Source: Mesorhizobium waimense
GTDB lineage: Bacteria; Pseudomonadota; Alphaproteobacteria; Rhizobiales; Rhizobiaceae
Reading direction: 5' to 3'
DNA: 63,222 nucleotides
NCBI RefSeq assembly: GCF_003601975.1
Contig: NZ_QZWZ01000033.1
Coordinates: 1 to 63,222 of the forward strand
Under the pieces are notes generated by a model. That model did no database searches. It saw only the letters and a list, made by a program, of their open reading frames with translations, and had not been told where the DNA came from. A program made the position numbers and the translations under genes. How positions within the stretch are numbered: position 1 is the first letter of the stretch; each line of letters starts with the position of its first letter. Below, one piece after another: positions 7,716 through 16,650 of this stretch.

Positions 7716-10700
7716 TCATGAACCAAGCCAACTGTCGTGATGGTGCTTGTTGTGAAGTGCCTTGAGCATCCCCTCCAGCCGCGCCGACAAGCGTTCTTGT
7801 TGGTGCGCCGCGCGCCAACGCTCCGCATCACTGGCTTTCTGTTTGGCCGAGTTAGAATTCGTGGAAAGCTCGCCGAGAAGGTTTCGAATTCCGAGCGAGA
7901 TCGAGGCGGGATCGTGACCAGGCAATTCAAATACCGCCTCACGCACGTCATCGAAAATTGGGAGCGGAGTAACGGCCACCGGCCGCTTCGCCGCAATTCC
8001 ATGACGAACGGCCGCACTTGAGGATTCGCCAGTATTCTCGTACGGAAAAACAATTAGATCCGAGTCGGCCAAAAGTGCGAGGCTTTCTTGGTCATCCAGG
8101 AACTTGGTATGAAGTTCCACGTGCTGATCCAGTCCCAAGTCGTTGATCAATTCCCGTGCTTGATCAATGAGCTGGCGCGATTGTGGATTGGCGTACTCTG
8201 CATTCACCATCCGGAGTTTCACATCGACACCATTCTTTCTAAGTAGCCCTACAGCTCGGATAAGAGTGTGAAGCCCTTTGTGTGGCAGGAAAAATCCATA
8301 TGAGGCGAGGACATACGACCGACTGGAAGCGCGATGAGACTTATGGCGTGTAGCCCCTTCGGACATCTCGATCAGCCCGTGCGGAAACAGTGTGACATTG
8401 TCGACTAAGCCAACGTCCTTTAGACGGTTCATGTCGTCTACAGAATGAACGAGAATTCTATGGCAGCATGACAAAGCTTCAGAGATGAACATAAGTTTCT
8501 TATCGGGAGTCAAAGAATTATCATGAGTTGAGTGAAGTACAACAACAACGATCATTCCACTCGCAATTTGCTCGTTGATGAATCTTGAAAATTCGGCAAA
8601 TTCAAAAAAAGCATAGTTAAATTGAACAACGAGTACATCTATCCTATTCTCTTGGGCTGCCCTGGATACTTCGTCCAAATTTCCGCCTTCTGACCAGCAG
8701 CGAATTATGTTTTCGCCTGGAGCATTGATGGCTGAATCGATCGTGCCGAAGATGATTGGCATCTTCGAGAATTCCGCCAGTAGGTGCTCCGAGTATCCTG
8801 CAATACCGCAGGTTTTTTTCCACGTGGACATCCACCCGATCGAGGGCTCCGTCCGCTTTGTCCCCGCTAAGGATCGGCCAGCACCTTCCACGAGCCGTTG
8901 AGCAACTCCTGCCCATCGAAATTCGCGTAGGAGTTTGTTCCGGCCGAGGGCGGCACGGTGCCTCAGTTCTTCCTTCGGAAATTCGAAGGCGCCGCGCATC
9001 GTATCGGCCAAATGATGAATATCCGCAGTGGCCCAAACGGAATCACTCAAGCCGAAATGCGTTTGTGTTCGTTCGAATTGATAGTCGACCAGCCAAGCTA
9101 TTTCCGGTTTGCAAAAATCAAGTTGCCCGCCCCAGGCCGTCGTAATCACGGGGAGCCCTGACATCATGGCCTCGGCCATAGGCAGCCCAAACCCCTCGGC
9201 GCGACTTGGGGCTACCAGCACGTCGCAGGCTTCATACAGCGCCTTTAGACGCGAGTTATCAAAATCCTCGATGATTATTTCAACTCTCGGAAAGTCAGTG
9301 CGATCGCCAACCGCCTCTCGAAGCCAGCGGTCAATCTCATTGTGCGGATTTGGGAACGTCTTTATGATCAGGACGACATTGTCGCGGGGCGAAAAGGCTC
9401 GACCGTAGGCCTTCAACAACAGATCTGCGCCTTTCCTAGGAAAGCAAGATGAGACGTGTAGAAACTTGAAGCCTGTCTGTGGCAGCCGAAATGTCGGATC
9501 GGCGACGATACGATCCCAATGATCTATACCGCACCCTGAAACCGATAGTGGCACTATGACGCCGTGATCGATTAGGATTTTTTCCACATGAGGCGATAGA
9601 CACGTGATCGCCTGCAAATGTCTGTTGAACTTTTCGACCCATTCAAGAGGGAAGCCCGATTCCTCCCAAGCATAGTGGTGAAGCATGTTGATGGGGCTTG
9701 CCATGTCGTCGACACGTGGCGGATAGAGAATTCGGCTGGTTACGTCGGCATCGCGTTGGCCGAGTTCTTGGGATCGAATCCACATCGCATTGAGATCCGG
9801 ATTCTGGCCCAGGTAATGTGGGTTTGGCGGGAAGTCACCCGGTCCTTCTGTCGAGAACAATGCAACATCGTGACCCAATTCCGCTAGCGCGCGCGCCGTT
9901 TCGCGATTGAGTAGCGCCAAACTATAGCTGCTGTCGAACGGTCCTTCGACGCGCCACTTTAGCTTCTTCGACAAATCGAAAGATGATTCACGCCTTTTTG
10001 TCTCTCGGAAACTGACCTCTATAGCTTCTGCAGTAGACAAAAGGTCCTCGTCCGTAGCGCCGTCTACCGACGCAATTGAGTCGATCAAAGCCCGATATTC
10101 AGCGTTAGTCCCAACCCCACCCGCGGCTCGGACTGAATGACTCGATACGGTCTCGAATGCTTTGATCGCTTTTTCCGCAGATTGATCCCAGGAAAATAAG
10201 CGCGCACGCTCCAATCCGCGCTGTGATAGCTCCGCGCGAAACTCGTCGTCAGTGAGAGCGGCCAGCATCTTGTCGGCAATGGACCGTTCATCCATCGGGT
10301 CGAAGAGTGCTTTATCCCAACCTACCACTTCCGGAATACTGGTTGTTCCTGCGGCGATCGTTGGCGCACCGCATTTCATCGCCTCCAGAGCGGGCAGGCC
10401 GAACCCCTCGTGCCAAGACGGAAATACAAAGAGCCGGCAACTATTGTAAAGCTCAACAAGGTCGTGATCGCTCACATATCCAAAAAGTCGGAAATCTGCG
10501 TCGTTTAGGCCTAAAGATTTAGCTTTCGCTTTTATTTGTATTGCAGGTATTTCTCCAATTTTTCCAACGATACCCAAGACGTGACGGCGACGGACGTCCG
10601 GCGGAAGGTTAGCAAAGGCGCCAAGCAAACGATCAATATTCTTACGGAAATCGATGCCGCCAGTATACAGGATCAACTCTCGATTTAAGGAAAATTTCCT

Positions 10701-11354
10701 AGCCGCTTCCCTCCTATCGAAATGAGGAATTGGTCTGAATTCGTCTGAGGTGGATCCTGATATATTGAACACATTATTCTTATTTAGTGAAAGAAGAGAA
10801 ACAGCCTCTTCGGCCGTATAATCGGATATAGCCAAGCATATATCAGATCTCTTAAGGTAATCTATCTTCTCAAGGTAGAATTTCTCCGAAGGTGTGCCGG
10901 ACGGAAGGTACATATCTCTATAAATAAAGGGGATTAAGTCATACAGAGTAGTGGCTATAAGAGACGATCTTGGAAGCTGGCCTATGCTTGAAGCAGAATG
11001 ATCGCTGAAACCCTCAAACAGGCTGCTGATGTGGACAACGTCCGCGTGGAGTGACTCGGTGAAGGCTTCAAATATCTTTTCGCTGGCTGACTTTCGCCAT
11101 CCGATATCATACCAGTCGTCGCCGAGGCGGCGATCGGGGCCGTTCCAGACGTGAAAAGAGTGAAGCGGCGCCACATTGCTTAGAGAGTCAAATATAAGGT
11201 CAACCGTTTCCGGCATGTTTCCGTTCAGGACAAAGCACACCTCATGATGCCCACGGTTTCGATAGATGGCCTCTGCAAGGGATATGGTATAGCGGCCAAT
11301 CCCACGAAATCGGCTTTCGGTTTGCGCTCCCTGGAGATCTAGGGCTATACGCAT
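7716..11354 (-). CDS. three-module GT4 glycosyltransferase (WbdA-like polymerase candidate)
   Basis: A 1212-residue protein with three consecutive GT-B/GT4 units. Unit 1 (about 1-405) has LYTGGIDFRKNID (229-241) and E-x7-E in HEGFGLPALE (E316/E324). Unit 2 (about 465-825) has HVSSCFPRKGAD (633-644) and E720/E728 in AEGFGLPMAE. Unit 3 (about 840-1200) has ASYGFFLPHKGL (1017-1028) and the variant PYENTGESSSAAVRHG, which lacks the second glutamate. Multi-domain GT4 proteins of this type (E. coli WbdA is the studied case) build repeating O-antigen units, one linkage per module. The start overlaps the stop of the upstream FkbM gene by one base. The GDP-D-rhamnose/GDP-mannose genes upstream suggest the donor (inference). 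Codon use is A+T-rich. Confidence 0.85.
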   Translation of the reverse strand: MRIALDLQGAQTESRFRGIGRYTISLAEAIYRNRGHHEVCFVLNGNMPETVDLIFDSLSNVAPLHSFHVWNGPDRRLGDDWYDIGWRKSASEKIFEAFTESLHADVVHISSLFEGFSDHSASSIGQLPRSSLIATTLYDLIPFIYRDMYLPSGTPSEKFYLEKIDYLKRSDICLAISDYTAEEAVSLLSLNKNNVFNISGSTSDEFRPIPHFDRREAARKFSLNRELILYTGGIDFRKNIDRLLGAFANLPPDVRRRHVLGIVGKIGEIPAIQIKAKAKSLGLNDADFRLFGYVSDHDLVELYNSCRLFVFPSWHEGFGLPALEAMKCGAPTIAAGTTSIPEVVGWDKALFDPMDERSIADKMLAALTDDEFRAELSQRGLERARLFSWDQSAEKAIKAFETVSSHSVRAAGGVGTNAEYRALIDSIASVDGATDEDLLSTAEAIEVSFRETKRRESSFDLSKKLKWRVEGPFDSSYSLALLNRETARALAELGHDVALFSTEGPGDFPPNPHYLGQNPDLNAMWIRSQELGQRDADVTSRILYPPRVDDMASPINMLHHYAWEESGFPLEWVEKFNRHLQAITCLSPHVEKILIDHGVIVPLSVSGCGIDHWDRIVADPTFRLPQTGFKFLHVSSCFPRKGADLLLKAYGRAFSPRDNVVLIIKTFPNPHNEIDRWLREAVGDRTDFPRVEIIIEDFDNSRLKALYEACDVLVAPSRAEGFGLPMAEAMMSGLPVITTAWGGQLDFCKPEIAWLVDYQFERTQTHFGLSDSVWATADIHHLADTMRGAFEFPKEELRHRAALGRNKLLREFRWAGVAQRLVEGAGRSLAGTKRTEPSIGWMSTWKKTCGIAGYSEHLLAEFSKMPIIFGTIDSAINAPGENIIRCWSEGGNLDEVSRAAQENRIDVLVVQFNYAFFEFAEFSRFINEQIASGMIVVVVLHSTHDNSLTPDKKLMFISEALSCCHRILVHSVDDMNRLKDVGLVDNVTLFPHGLIEMSEGATRHKSHRASSRSYVLASYGFFLPHKGLHTLIRAVGLLRKNGVDVKLRMVNAEYANPQSRQLIDQARELINDLGLDQHVELHTKFLDDQESLALLADSDLIVFPYENTGESSSAAVRHGIAAKRPVAVTPLPIFDDVREAVFELPGHDPASISLGIRNLLGELSTNSNSAKQKASDAERWRAAHQQERLSARLEGMLKALHNKHHHDSWLGS

Positions 11355-12754
11355 CAGATTTCTCTTCTTCTTTTTGAATACTGTTCAAGGTCCAGGAGAA
11401 TTCTGTTAATGTCAGAAGAAGTCAATATCCGTTTGTCGACGTTGGAATTGGTCCTGGACCGATATAAATGGTGTTTAGAGGAAGTCGGAGAGGAGAAAAA
11501 CGTGTTGCGTGAGCGATTCTCAGATAAAATTTTTGCGATAGTGAAATCGCGGAAGCGATTGAATAAGGTGGGGTAGCGCCTCATCTGTTGAGATAAGAAA
11601 CTCTTCAATCGTGGCCGCAATATAACAAATTTTATTGCATGAATAACAAGAGAGTCCCTTCTTGATTTAAAGTTACTAAAATTTGCGCTAGCAATAGCGC
11701 GTCTCGATATTCTACCAATTCGGCGATAGGGGCCCGTAAGTTTCCATGATCTGCTCTTATAAATTTCTTCAATTCGCTTCCGGTGAGTTTCGGAATGTAG
11801 CCACCATTCGTGAGAGCGCGATTTTTCTAGCCACAACTCATATTTCAAGTCTGATATAGAGTTGCTGTTTTCCAATGCGTTGGAAACGAGGCGAGCGATT
11901 TCAGTATCCCGCGCCTCAATAGCAGCTTGTTTATCAGCCAGCTGCTTCGTGGCTGCGGCATCTGCGTCGGCTATGCGTTGGTGGAGGCGAGCAATTTCGG
12001 CATCACGCTCCTCGACGGAAGCTTGTTTAACAGTCAATTCCTGCCGCATCGGAGCAAGCATATCAGATCTGCTGAAAGCCGAAAAAACGAACTGATCGAA
12101 ATGGTTCGGCCCCGGTCCGAATGAATCTTTCAGCTCCGGATGTTCTTCGCTGACATAAAAGCGATTCAAACCGTCGAAATAGACGAATTCATAACCGCGC
12201 GCTGTGAGATGGGGTTGCCATTCGCTATGACTCTTTTCCGTCGAAAGCGGCAAGGTGCTTTCCACTACCACGATCCACGGGCGCACCGCGGAAGTCCCCC
12301 AGCTTTCAATGACTGCAGTTTCCATGCCCTCGACATCGATCTTGAGCCAGTGAACCTCCCTCTCGACGTAACTGTCCAAGAGGCTCTGAAGGCTAACGAG
12401 CGGAACAGGTCGCTCCTTCATTTCGAATCCAGCCTCGACATGCTGCTTGGCAATGGCAGGGTCCCCGGTGCTGAGGCCCGTTCCTGGAAATTCATGAAGA
12501 GTTAGGAGGCCTGTGTCCGTACCGATTGCTGCCTCGATCACTTCCTCGTCCGGTCGCGCATCGCGAATTTTGGCGGCATAGGTGGGTGTAGGCTCAACGT
12601 GTACTCCGCGCCAGCCTTGCTCGTAAAAGGAGAGACTTACGGAACTCTCAACCGGATCCTGGGCCCCGATGTCTATATAGAAGCCGTGCTCAACGGATTT
12701 GAGGGCGCGCCACAGTATGACGTCTTCGAAATTCTGCGCGTATGAGGTGATCAT
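11354..12754 (-). CDS. FkbM-family methyltransferase with C-terminal coiled coil
   Basis: The 466-residue product has an N-terminal FkbM SAM methyltransferase (about 1-225): FYIDIGAQDP (25-34, motif I), VHVEPTP (51-57) and WLKIDVEGME (136-145). Residues about 236-300 are a charged, alanine-rich coiled coil holding two copies of a segment, KQASVEERDAEIARL (243-257) and KQAAIEARDTEIARL (275-289). A basic tail contains SRSWKLTGPYRRIGR (334-348), a motif often found at the ends of polysaccharide-locus proteins. Adjacency to a multi-domain GT4 and to Wzm/Wzt recalls WbdD, where a methyltransferase/kinase on a coiled coil caps O-antigen chains and sets their length. The analogy is by layout, not homology. 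Confidence 0.83.
   Translation of the reverse strand: MITSYAQNFEDVILWRALKSVEHGFYIDIGAQDPVESSVSLSFYEQGWRGVHVEPTPTYAAKIRDARPDEEVIEAAIGTDTGLLTLHEFPGTGLSTGDPAIAKQHVEAGFEMKERPVPLVSLQSLLDSYVEREVHWLKIDVEGMETAVIESWGTSAVRPWIVVVESTLPLSTEKSHSEWQPHLTARGYEFVYFDGLNRFYVSEEHPELKDSFGPGPNHFDQFVFSAFSRSDMLAPMRQELTVKQASVEERDAEIARLHQRIADADAAATKQLADKQAAIEARDTEIARLVSNALENSNSISDLKYELWLEKSRSHEWWLHSETHRKRIEEIYKSRSWKLTGPYRRIGRISRRAIASANFSNFKSRRDSLVIHAIKFVILRPRLKSFLSQQMRRYPTLFNRFRDFTIAKILSENRSRNTFFSSPTSSKHHLYRSRTNSNVDKRILTSSDINRILLDLEQYSKRRREI
11888..12028 (-). repeat. internal duplication within the coiled-coil segment
   Basis: Two 15-codon copies, 96 bases (32 residues) apart, encode KQA-[SA]-[VI]-E-[EA]-RD-[AT]-EIARL. 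The nucleotide copies are clearly related but diverged (for example gcgagcaatttcggcatcac against gcgagcgatttcagtatccc on the plus strand). The 32-residue period is not a multiple of seven; a hendecad-like packing or a stutter would be needed to keep the coil continuous. Confidence 0.75.
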
Positions 12755-13614
12755 CAGAGTTCAGGAAACAGTGAGGAATGAGCTTTGTTCAGCGACACAG
12801 GCGGGAGTTCGATGCGCCGATCTTCGGGAAAGAAACTCGCCGCGATCAATCCATCGCCGCTGTAAGACTGCTGCACGTCATGCTCGGCCAGGATGATGGC
12901 TCCCAACTCCAGCAACGCTTGCCTGCAATCAGCATGCGTGGTTCGCGAGCCGGATATGCTGCTGTGGTGAGTCGACACGATCACAAATCGCAACTGGTTG
13001 CGCTGCGCCGCTGATGCCATCGAGCGAATGAAGGGCAACTCTGCTCCCTGTACGTCTAGATGCAGGACTTCGATGGTCCGCTCGTTGGCCAATTTGGACA
13101 CCGCAGCCATATCGAAACAAGGCAACGATCGAATCTGTCCGTCTGATTCGCAACGCAATTCCAAGCTTTCGAGCGGCTGACCCCCGACACAGCCATTGTG
13201 AAAGCTGATTCGATTTTCCAATTGGTTCAGGCTCGCATTGTCCCGCCCCAATTGAAGATTGTTCGGGTCTGGTTCGATGCAGATCGCCGAAGCATTGGCA
13301 ATTTCATGCAAGTACCACAGCGTATAGTAGCACCAGAAAGCGCCCACCTCCACGACCAGCGAATTGTGGCGCACGTAGCGCAGGATATGGTGAAAGACCA
13401 ATTCTTCCTGCGGCTCATGATGCCCCTGCAGCGCGCGAATGATCTGCGCCATCCAGTCGCCATGATATCCGCCCGCCTTTACCCGTATGCCATTGTGCAT
13501 GATCTGGATCGGGCCGTTGGGTGTATCCAGAATGCGACCAGCATCCGGCACTTTCGCTATGCCGGCACAGTCCATGCAACTGCTCGTCATTATGGCTCGT
13601 TCCAGTTCGTTCAT
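12754..13614 (-). CDS. FkbM-family methyltransferase
   Basis: A 286-residue protein with the FkbM fold. Motif I is VEVGAFWCYYT (88-98), the ribose-binding acid is in CIEPDPNN (112-119), and LHLDVQGAEL (near 195) is the conserved D-x-Q/E-G-x-E segment. FkbM enzymes O-methylate sugars or aglycones. It overlaps the wzt stop by four bases (ATGA) and the next FkbM gene by one base, so it is translationally coupled to both. Non-reducing-end methylation recognised by the Wzt sugar-binding domain is a known scheme in ABC-exported O-antigens and fits the context, but is inferred here. Confidence 0.83.
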   Translation of the reverse strand: MNELERAIMTSSCMDCAGIAKVPDAGRILDTPNGPIQIMHNGIRVKAGGYHGDWMAQIIRALQGHHEPQEELVFHHILRYVRHNSLVVEVGAFWCYYTLWYLHEIANASAICIEPDPNNLQLGRDNASLNQLENRISFHNGCVGGQPLESLELRCESDGQIRSLPCFDMAAVSKLANERTIEVLHLDVQGAELPFIRSMASAAQRNQLRFVIVSTHHSSISGSRTTHADCRQALLELGAIILAEHDVQQSYSGDGLIAASFFPEDRRIELPPVSLNKAHSSLFPEL

Positions 13615-14846
13615 GCACCAACCCCACGGATGACGAACCGCGCGTCAAGCGCGGATGTCCCGATGAAAAACGGTTGGGTCGCATTTATCACATCGAACAC
13701 CAGCGCATTGTCCTGCCACTCATAGTTGTCTTCGAGATGCGTGTCCGAACTGGCAAGCGAGGGTGAGAAGGAATATGAGCCTTGGCCCAAGGTGCATGTG
13801 AAGGGCAGCTGAAATTCAATCTCTTCGCCTGCTTTCACGTTCTGGAGGGCCTGCTGCGTGTGCCAAGTGTTTGTACCCCAGACGATATGGCCGGTGCGGT
13901 CACGCAGCATAAAGCCGAGCACCAGGCGGGACACATCAGTCTCGGCTTTTGCCACCAGTCTTAGCACCAGGGACTGCCCTATGCTGGCGACCTTGACCGG
14001 TTCGCCGCTCTCGGCATCGAGAAGTTCCAGCGTTGACGCCTTGACCTGAAATGTCCCCGACCTGGTGAACGCCCAGCCGTCTTTTTCCCGCCGCTGCTCC
14101 ACTTTCAGCTTCTCGTTCTCCTTAGTCGCGATCATGGCGTTGTAATAGTCGACCACCTCATCGGGCGACCCGTCTTTGAGCACATGGCCTTTGTCCAGCA
14201 GGATCACCCTGTCGCACAGTGATCTGACGTCGCCCAGGCTGTGGGTGACGAGAATGATCGACGTGCCCGCTGCCTTGAAGCTGCGTATCCGGTCGAAGCT
14301 CTTATGCTGGAAATAGCTATCGCCAACCGAAAGCACCTCGTCGACGATCAGCACCTCCGGCCGTTCGGCGGTGGCAAGCGCAAAAGCCAAGCGCGCCTGC
14401 ATACCGCTCGAATAGGTTCGAACCGGCTGGTCGAAGAACTCACCGATTTCGGCGAAATCCTCGATATGCGGCATGAGTTCGGCTAGGCGCGCTTGTGAAA
14501 GGCCCATCAGCCCGCCGGCATGGTAGGCGTTCTGCCGTCCGGTAAATTCGGGATTGAAGCCGAGTCCGAGTTCCAGGATGGCGCTGATACGACCGCCGAC
14601 ATGCGCCGTGCCCTCGGTCGGCCGCACGGTGCCGGTGATCAGCTTCAAAAGGGTGCTCTTGCCGGCGCCGTTCTGCCCGATCAGCCCGAGCGCCTCTCCG
14701 GCCGCCAATGAGAACGAGATATCCTTGACCGGCCAGAATTCGTCGGTGGGCTTGACCGGCGCGCCGAACCAACCCGCAAATCTCTCGAGGCTGCTCGCAT
14801 AGTTTGCATAGCGTTTCGACAGGTGACTGACGGAAAGCACGGTCAT
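13611..14846 (-). CDS. wzt: O-antigen ABC exporter ATP-binding protein with sugar-binding domain
   Basis: The 411-residue Wzt powers polysaccharide export across the inner membrane. The ATPase half has Walker A GQNGAGKS (57-64), signature YSSGMQ (145-150), Walker B LIVDE (166-170) and the switch histidine H202. The C-terminal 150 residues (about 255-405) form a beta-rich Wzt_C domain, which in studied members reads the terminal modification of the finished chain. Presence of this domain argues for an O-antigen whose non-reducing end is capped, matching the two FkbM methyltransferases downstream. It starts two bases after the wzm stop. Confidence 0.93.
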   Translation of the reverse strand: MTVLSVSHLSKRYANYASSLERFAGWFGAPVKPTDEFWPVKDISFSLAAGEALGLIGQNGAGKSTLLKLITGTVRPTEGTAHVGGRISAILELGLGFNPEFTGRQNAYHAGGLMGLSQARLAELMPHIEDFAEIGEFFDQPVRTYSSGMQARLAFALATAERPEVLIVDEVLSVGDSYFQHKSFDRIRSFKAAGTSIILVTHSLGDVRSLCDRVILLDKGHVLKDGSPDEVVDYYNAMIATKENEKLKVEQRREKDGWAFTRSGTFQVKASTLELLDAESGEPVKVASIGQSLVLRLVAKAETDVSRLVLGFMLRDRTGHIVWGTNTWHTQQALQNVKAGEEIEFQLPFTCTLGQGSYSFSPSLASSDTHLEDNYEWQDNALVFDVINATQPFFIGTSALDARFVIRGVGA

Positions 14847-14848
14847 GG

Positions 14849-15634
14849 CTACAACACGTCGATGAGTTCAGGGCTTGCGCGACGAAAGAAAATCATCGCG
14901 AAGGTCACGCTCAGGAGCCCCAAGACCGCCGGCATGACCAAGCTTTCCGGGTTCGGCCAGCGGTTGAACAACAGCGCATCCTGATACAGCGCCACCAACG
15001 GCGCAACCGGATTGAGACCGATCACAAAACTGTACTTTTCAGGCAGTACATTGGCCGGGTAGACAATTGGCGTCAGCCAGTACCAGAGCTGCAGCATGAT
15101 CGTCATCACCTGCGCGATGTCTCGGATGAACACGTTCATCACCCCGAGGATGACGCCGAGACCGAAGCCGATCGCCGCAATCAGGACGATCCCAATCGGC
15201 AGCAGGATCAACGCGCGGCCCGGAATATGTCCCAGGAAGATGAAGATGATGAACAGGGCGACGAGCAGCAGCAGATGATTGATCAACGCCGTGCCCCCCA
15301 CGATCACGGGCAGGCACAGACGCGGAAAGGCGATCTTCTTCATCACCGATGCCTGCTCGATGAAGACCGTCATGCTGCGAGTGAGAATCTCGCTGAACAA
15401 ATTCCACGCGGCCATGCCGGACAGAAGATAGATCGGATAGGCTGCTGGGCTGTCCGTATCCGGAAGCCGAGCCTTGAGAACTTCCGAAAGGACAATCGAG
15501 AAGATAAGCGCCTGTGCAAGTGGATGAAGGATGAACCAAAGGCCGCCCAGGCGTGAGCGCACGAAACGTCCCTTCAGCTCGCCTCTGATGGAGGAAATTA
15601 TAAAATGGCGATACTGCCATAAGCTTCGGAACAT
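14849..15634 (-). CDS. wzm: O-antigen ABC exporter permease
   Basis: A 261-residue ABC-2 type membrane protein with six hydrophobic helices. It begins MFRSLWQYRHFIISSIRGEL, with the characteristic N-terminal amphipathic R-G-E-L-K-x-R-x...S-x-L-G segment of Wzm/TagG/KpsM relatives. Directly upstream of wzt on the same strand, it forms the transmembrane channel. There are 33 bases between rmd and wzm, so sugar-nucleotide supply and export are probably co-transcribed. Confidence 0.92.
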   Translation of the reverse strand: MFRSLWQYRHFIISSIRGELKGRFVRSRLGGLWFILHPLAQALIFSIVLSEVLKARLPDTDSPAAYPIYLLSGMAAWNLFSEILTRSMTVFIEQASVMKKIAFPRLCLPVIVGGTALINHLLLLVALFIIFIFLGHIPGRALILLPIGIVLIAAIGFGLGVILGVMNVFIRDIAQVMTIMLQLWYWLTPIVYPANVLPEKYSFVIGLNPVAPLVALYQDALLFNRWPNPESLVMPAVLGLLSVTFAMIFFRRASPELIDVL

Positions 15635-15667
15635 GTGCTCGGTCCTTTGCGCCCTGCCGCGACGGAG

Positions 15668-16624
15668 TCAGCGGGCGTTACATAGCCGGTGCCAATATCC
15701 GAAAACTTCGGCGATTGTCTGCTCGAATGGCACCAAAGGCTGCCAATTCAGCTTGGCGCGCGCCTTTGACGCATCACCCCAGGCAACAGGGATGTCGTTG
15801 GAGCGGAATTTTTCCGGATCGGCACGGACTTCGATGTCGATGCCCGACTGCGCAATAAGCGCATCCAGGATATCCCGGATCTTCCGCGGCTGTCCGGATG
15901 CCAAGTTGTAAACATGGTCCGGCCCGGCATCCAGATCGAGAATCGCGGAACTCGCATATGCGCGCACCACGTCGCGAACATCCAGGAAATCGCGCTCGGC
16001 TTCAAGATTTCCTACGTGAATGATCGGTTCGCTTTTGCCGGACACGATCTCGGCGATCTGGCGTGCGAAGTTGGAGACCACGTAGGTATCGGACTGACCA
16101 GGGCCGGTGTGATTGAACGGGCGAAAGCGGACAGCGCGCAGACCGTCATATGCCATTTGCCCGATCATCAGGTCTGCGGCCGCCTTGGTGGCGCCGTAGA
16201 CGTTCATCGGCCGAAGCGGCGCGCTTTCCGTCACCGGGCCGGCTACGTTGAGGAACGAAGCGCCATAGGCCTCCGAACTCCCAACGTAAATGAACCGTGC
16301 CGTCGGCGCGTGTCGCAGCACAGATTCGGCAAGATTCATCGTTCCCGTAACATTGACGTTCCAGGCGTGTCGTGGCGCGTTGCGTGCATCGGAAGGTGCG
16401 GCGACCGCTGCCAAATGGATAAGCGCAGTCGGCTGTACCTCGCGGACGGCGGTGTCAACCGCTTCCCGGTCCAGCAGGTCGATTGCGTTTTGTTGCTCTT
16501 TGCCGTGACCAAGCGCGAACACCTTGCAGTCGCCGTGGTCCCGTTCCAGCAGCTGCAACAGTGCCGAGCCGACGAACCCGCTTGCCCCGGTTATGAGGAT
16601 GCGATGCGTGAACCTATCGACCAT
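15668..16624 (-). CDS. rmd: GDP-6-deoxy-D-mannose reductase (Rmd-like)
   Basis: A 318-residue extended short-chain dehydrogenase that would reduce GDP-4-keto-6-deoxymannose to GDP-D-rhamnose. It shows NAD(P)-binding GASGFVG (13-19), the S-S-E-A-Y-G stretch with S116/S117, and the catalytic pair Y143/K147 in YGATKAA. It lies 26 bases after gmd, whose product is its substrate. GDP-fucose synthase (Fcl) is the main alternative; its conserved Cys/His epimerase residues are not evident, and gmd-rmd-manC-wzm-wzt matches the Pseudomonas common antigen (D-rhamnan) set. Confidence 0.85.
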   Translation of the reverse strand: MVDRFTHRILITGASGFVGSALLQLLERDHGDCKVFALGHGKEQQNAIDLLDREAVDTAVREVQPTALIHLAAVAAPSDARNAPRHAWNVNVTGTMNLAESVLRHAPTARFIYVGSSEAYGASFLNVAGPVTESAPLRPMNVYGATKAAADLMIGQMAYDGLRAVRFRPFNHTGPGQSDTYVVSNFARQIAEIVSGKSEPIIHVGNLEAERDFLDVRDVVRAYASSAILDLDAGPDHVYNLASGQPRKIRDILDALIAQSGIDIEVRADPEKFRSNDIPVAWGDASKARAKLNWQPLVPFEQTIAEVFGYWHRLCNAR

Positions 16625-16650
16625 AACGCAAATGCGGCTTTCTGCTCAAC

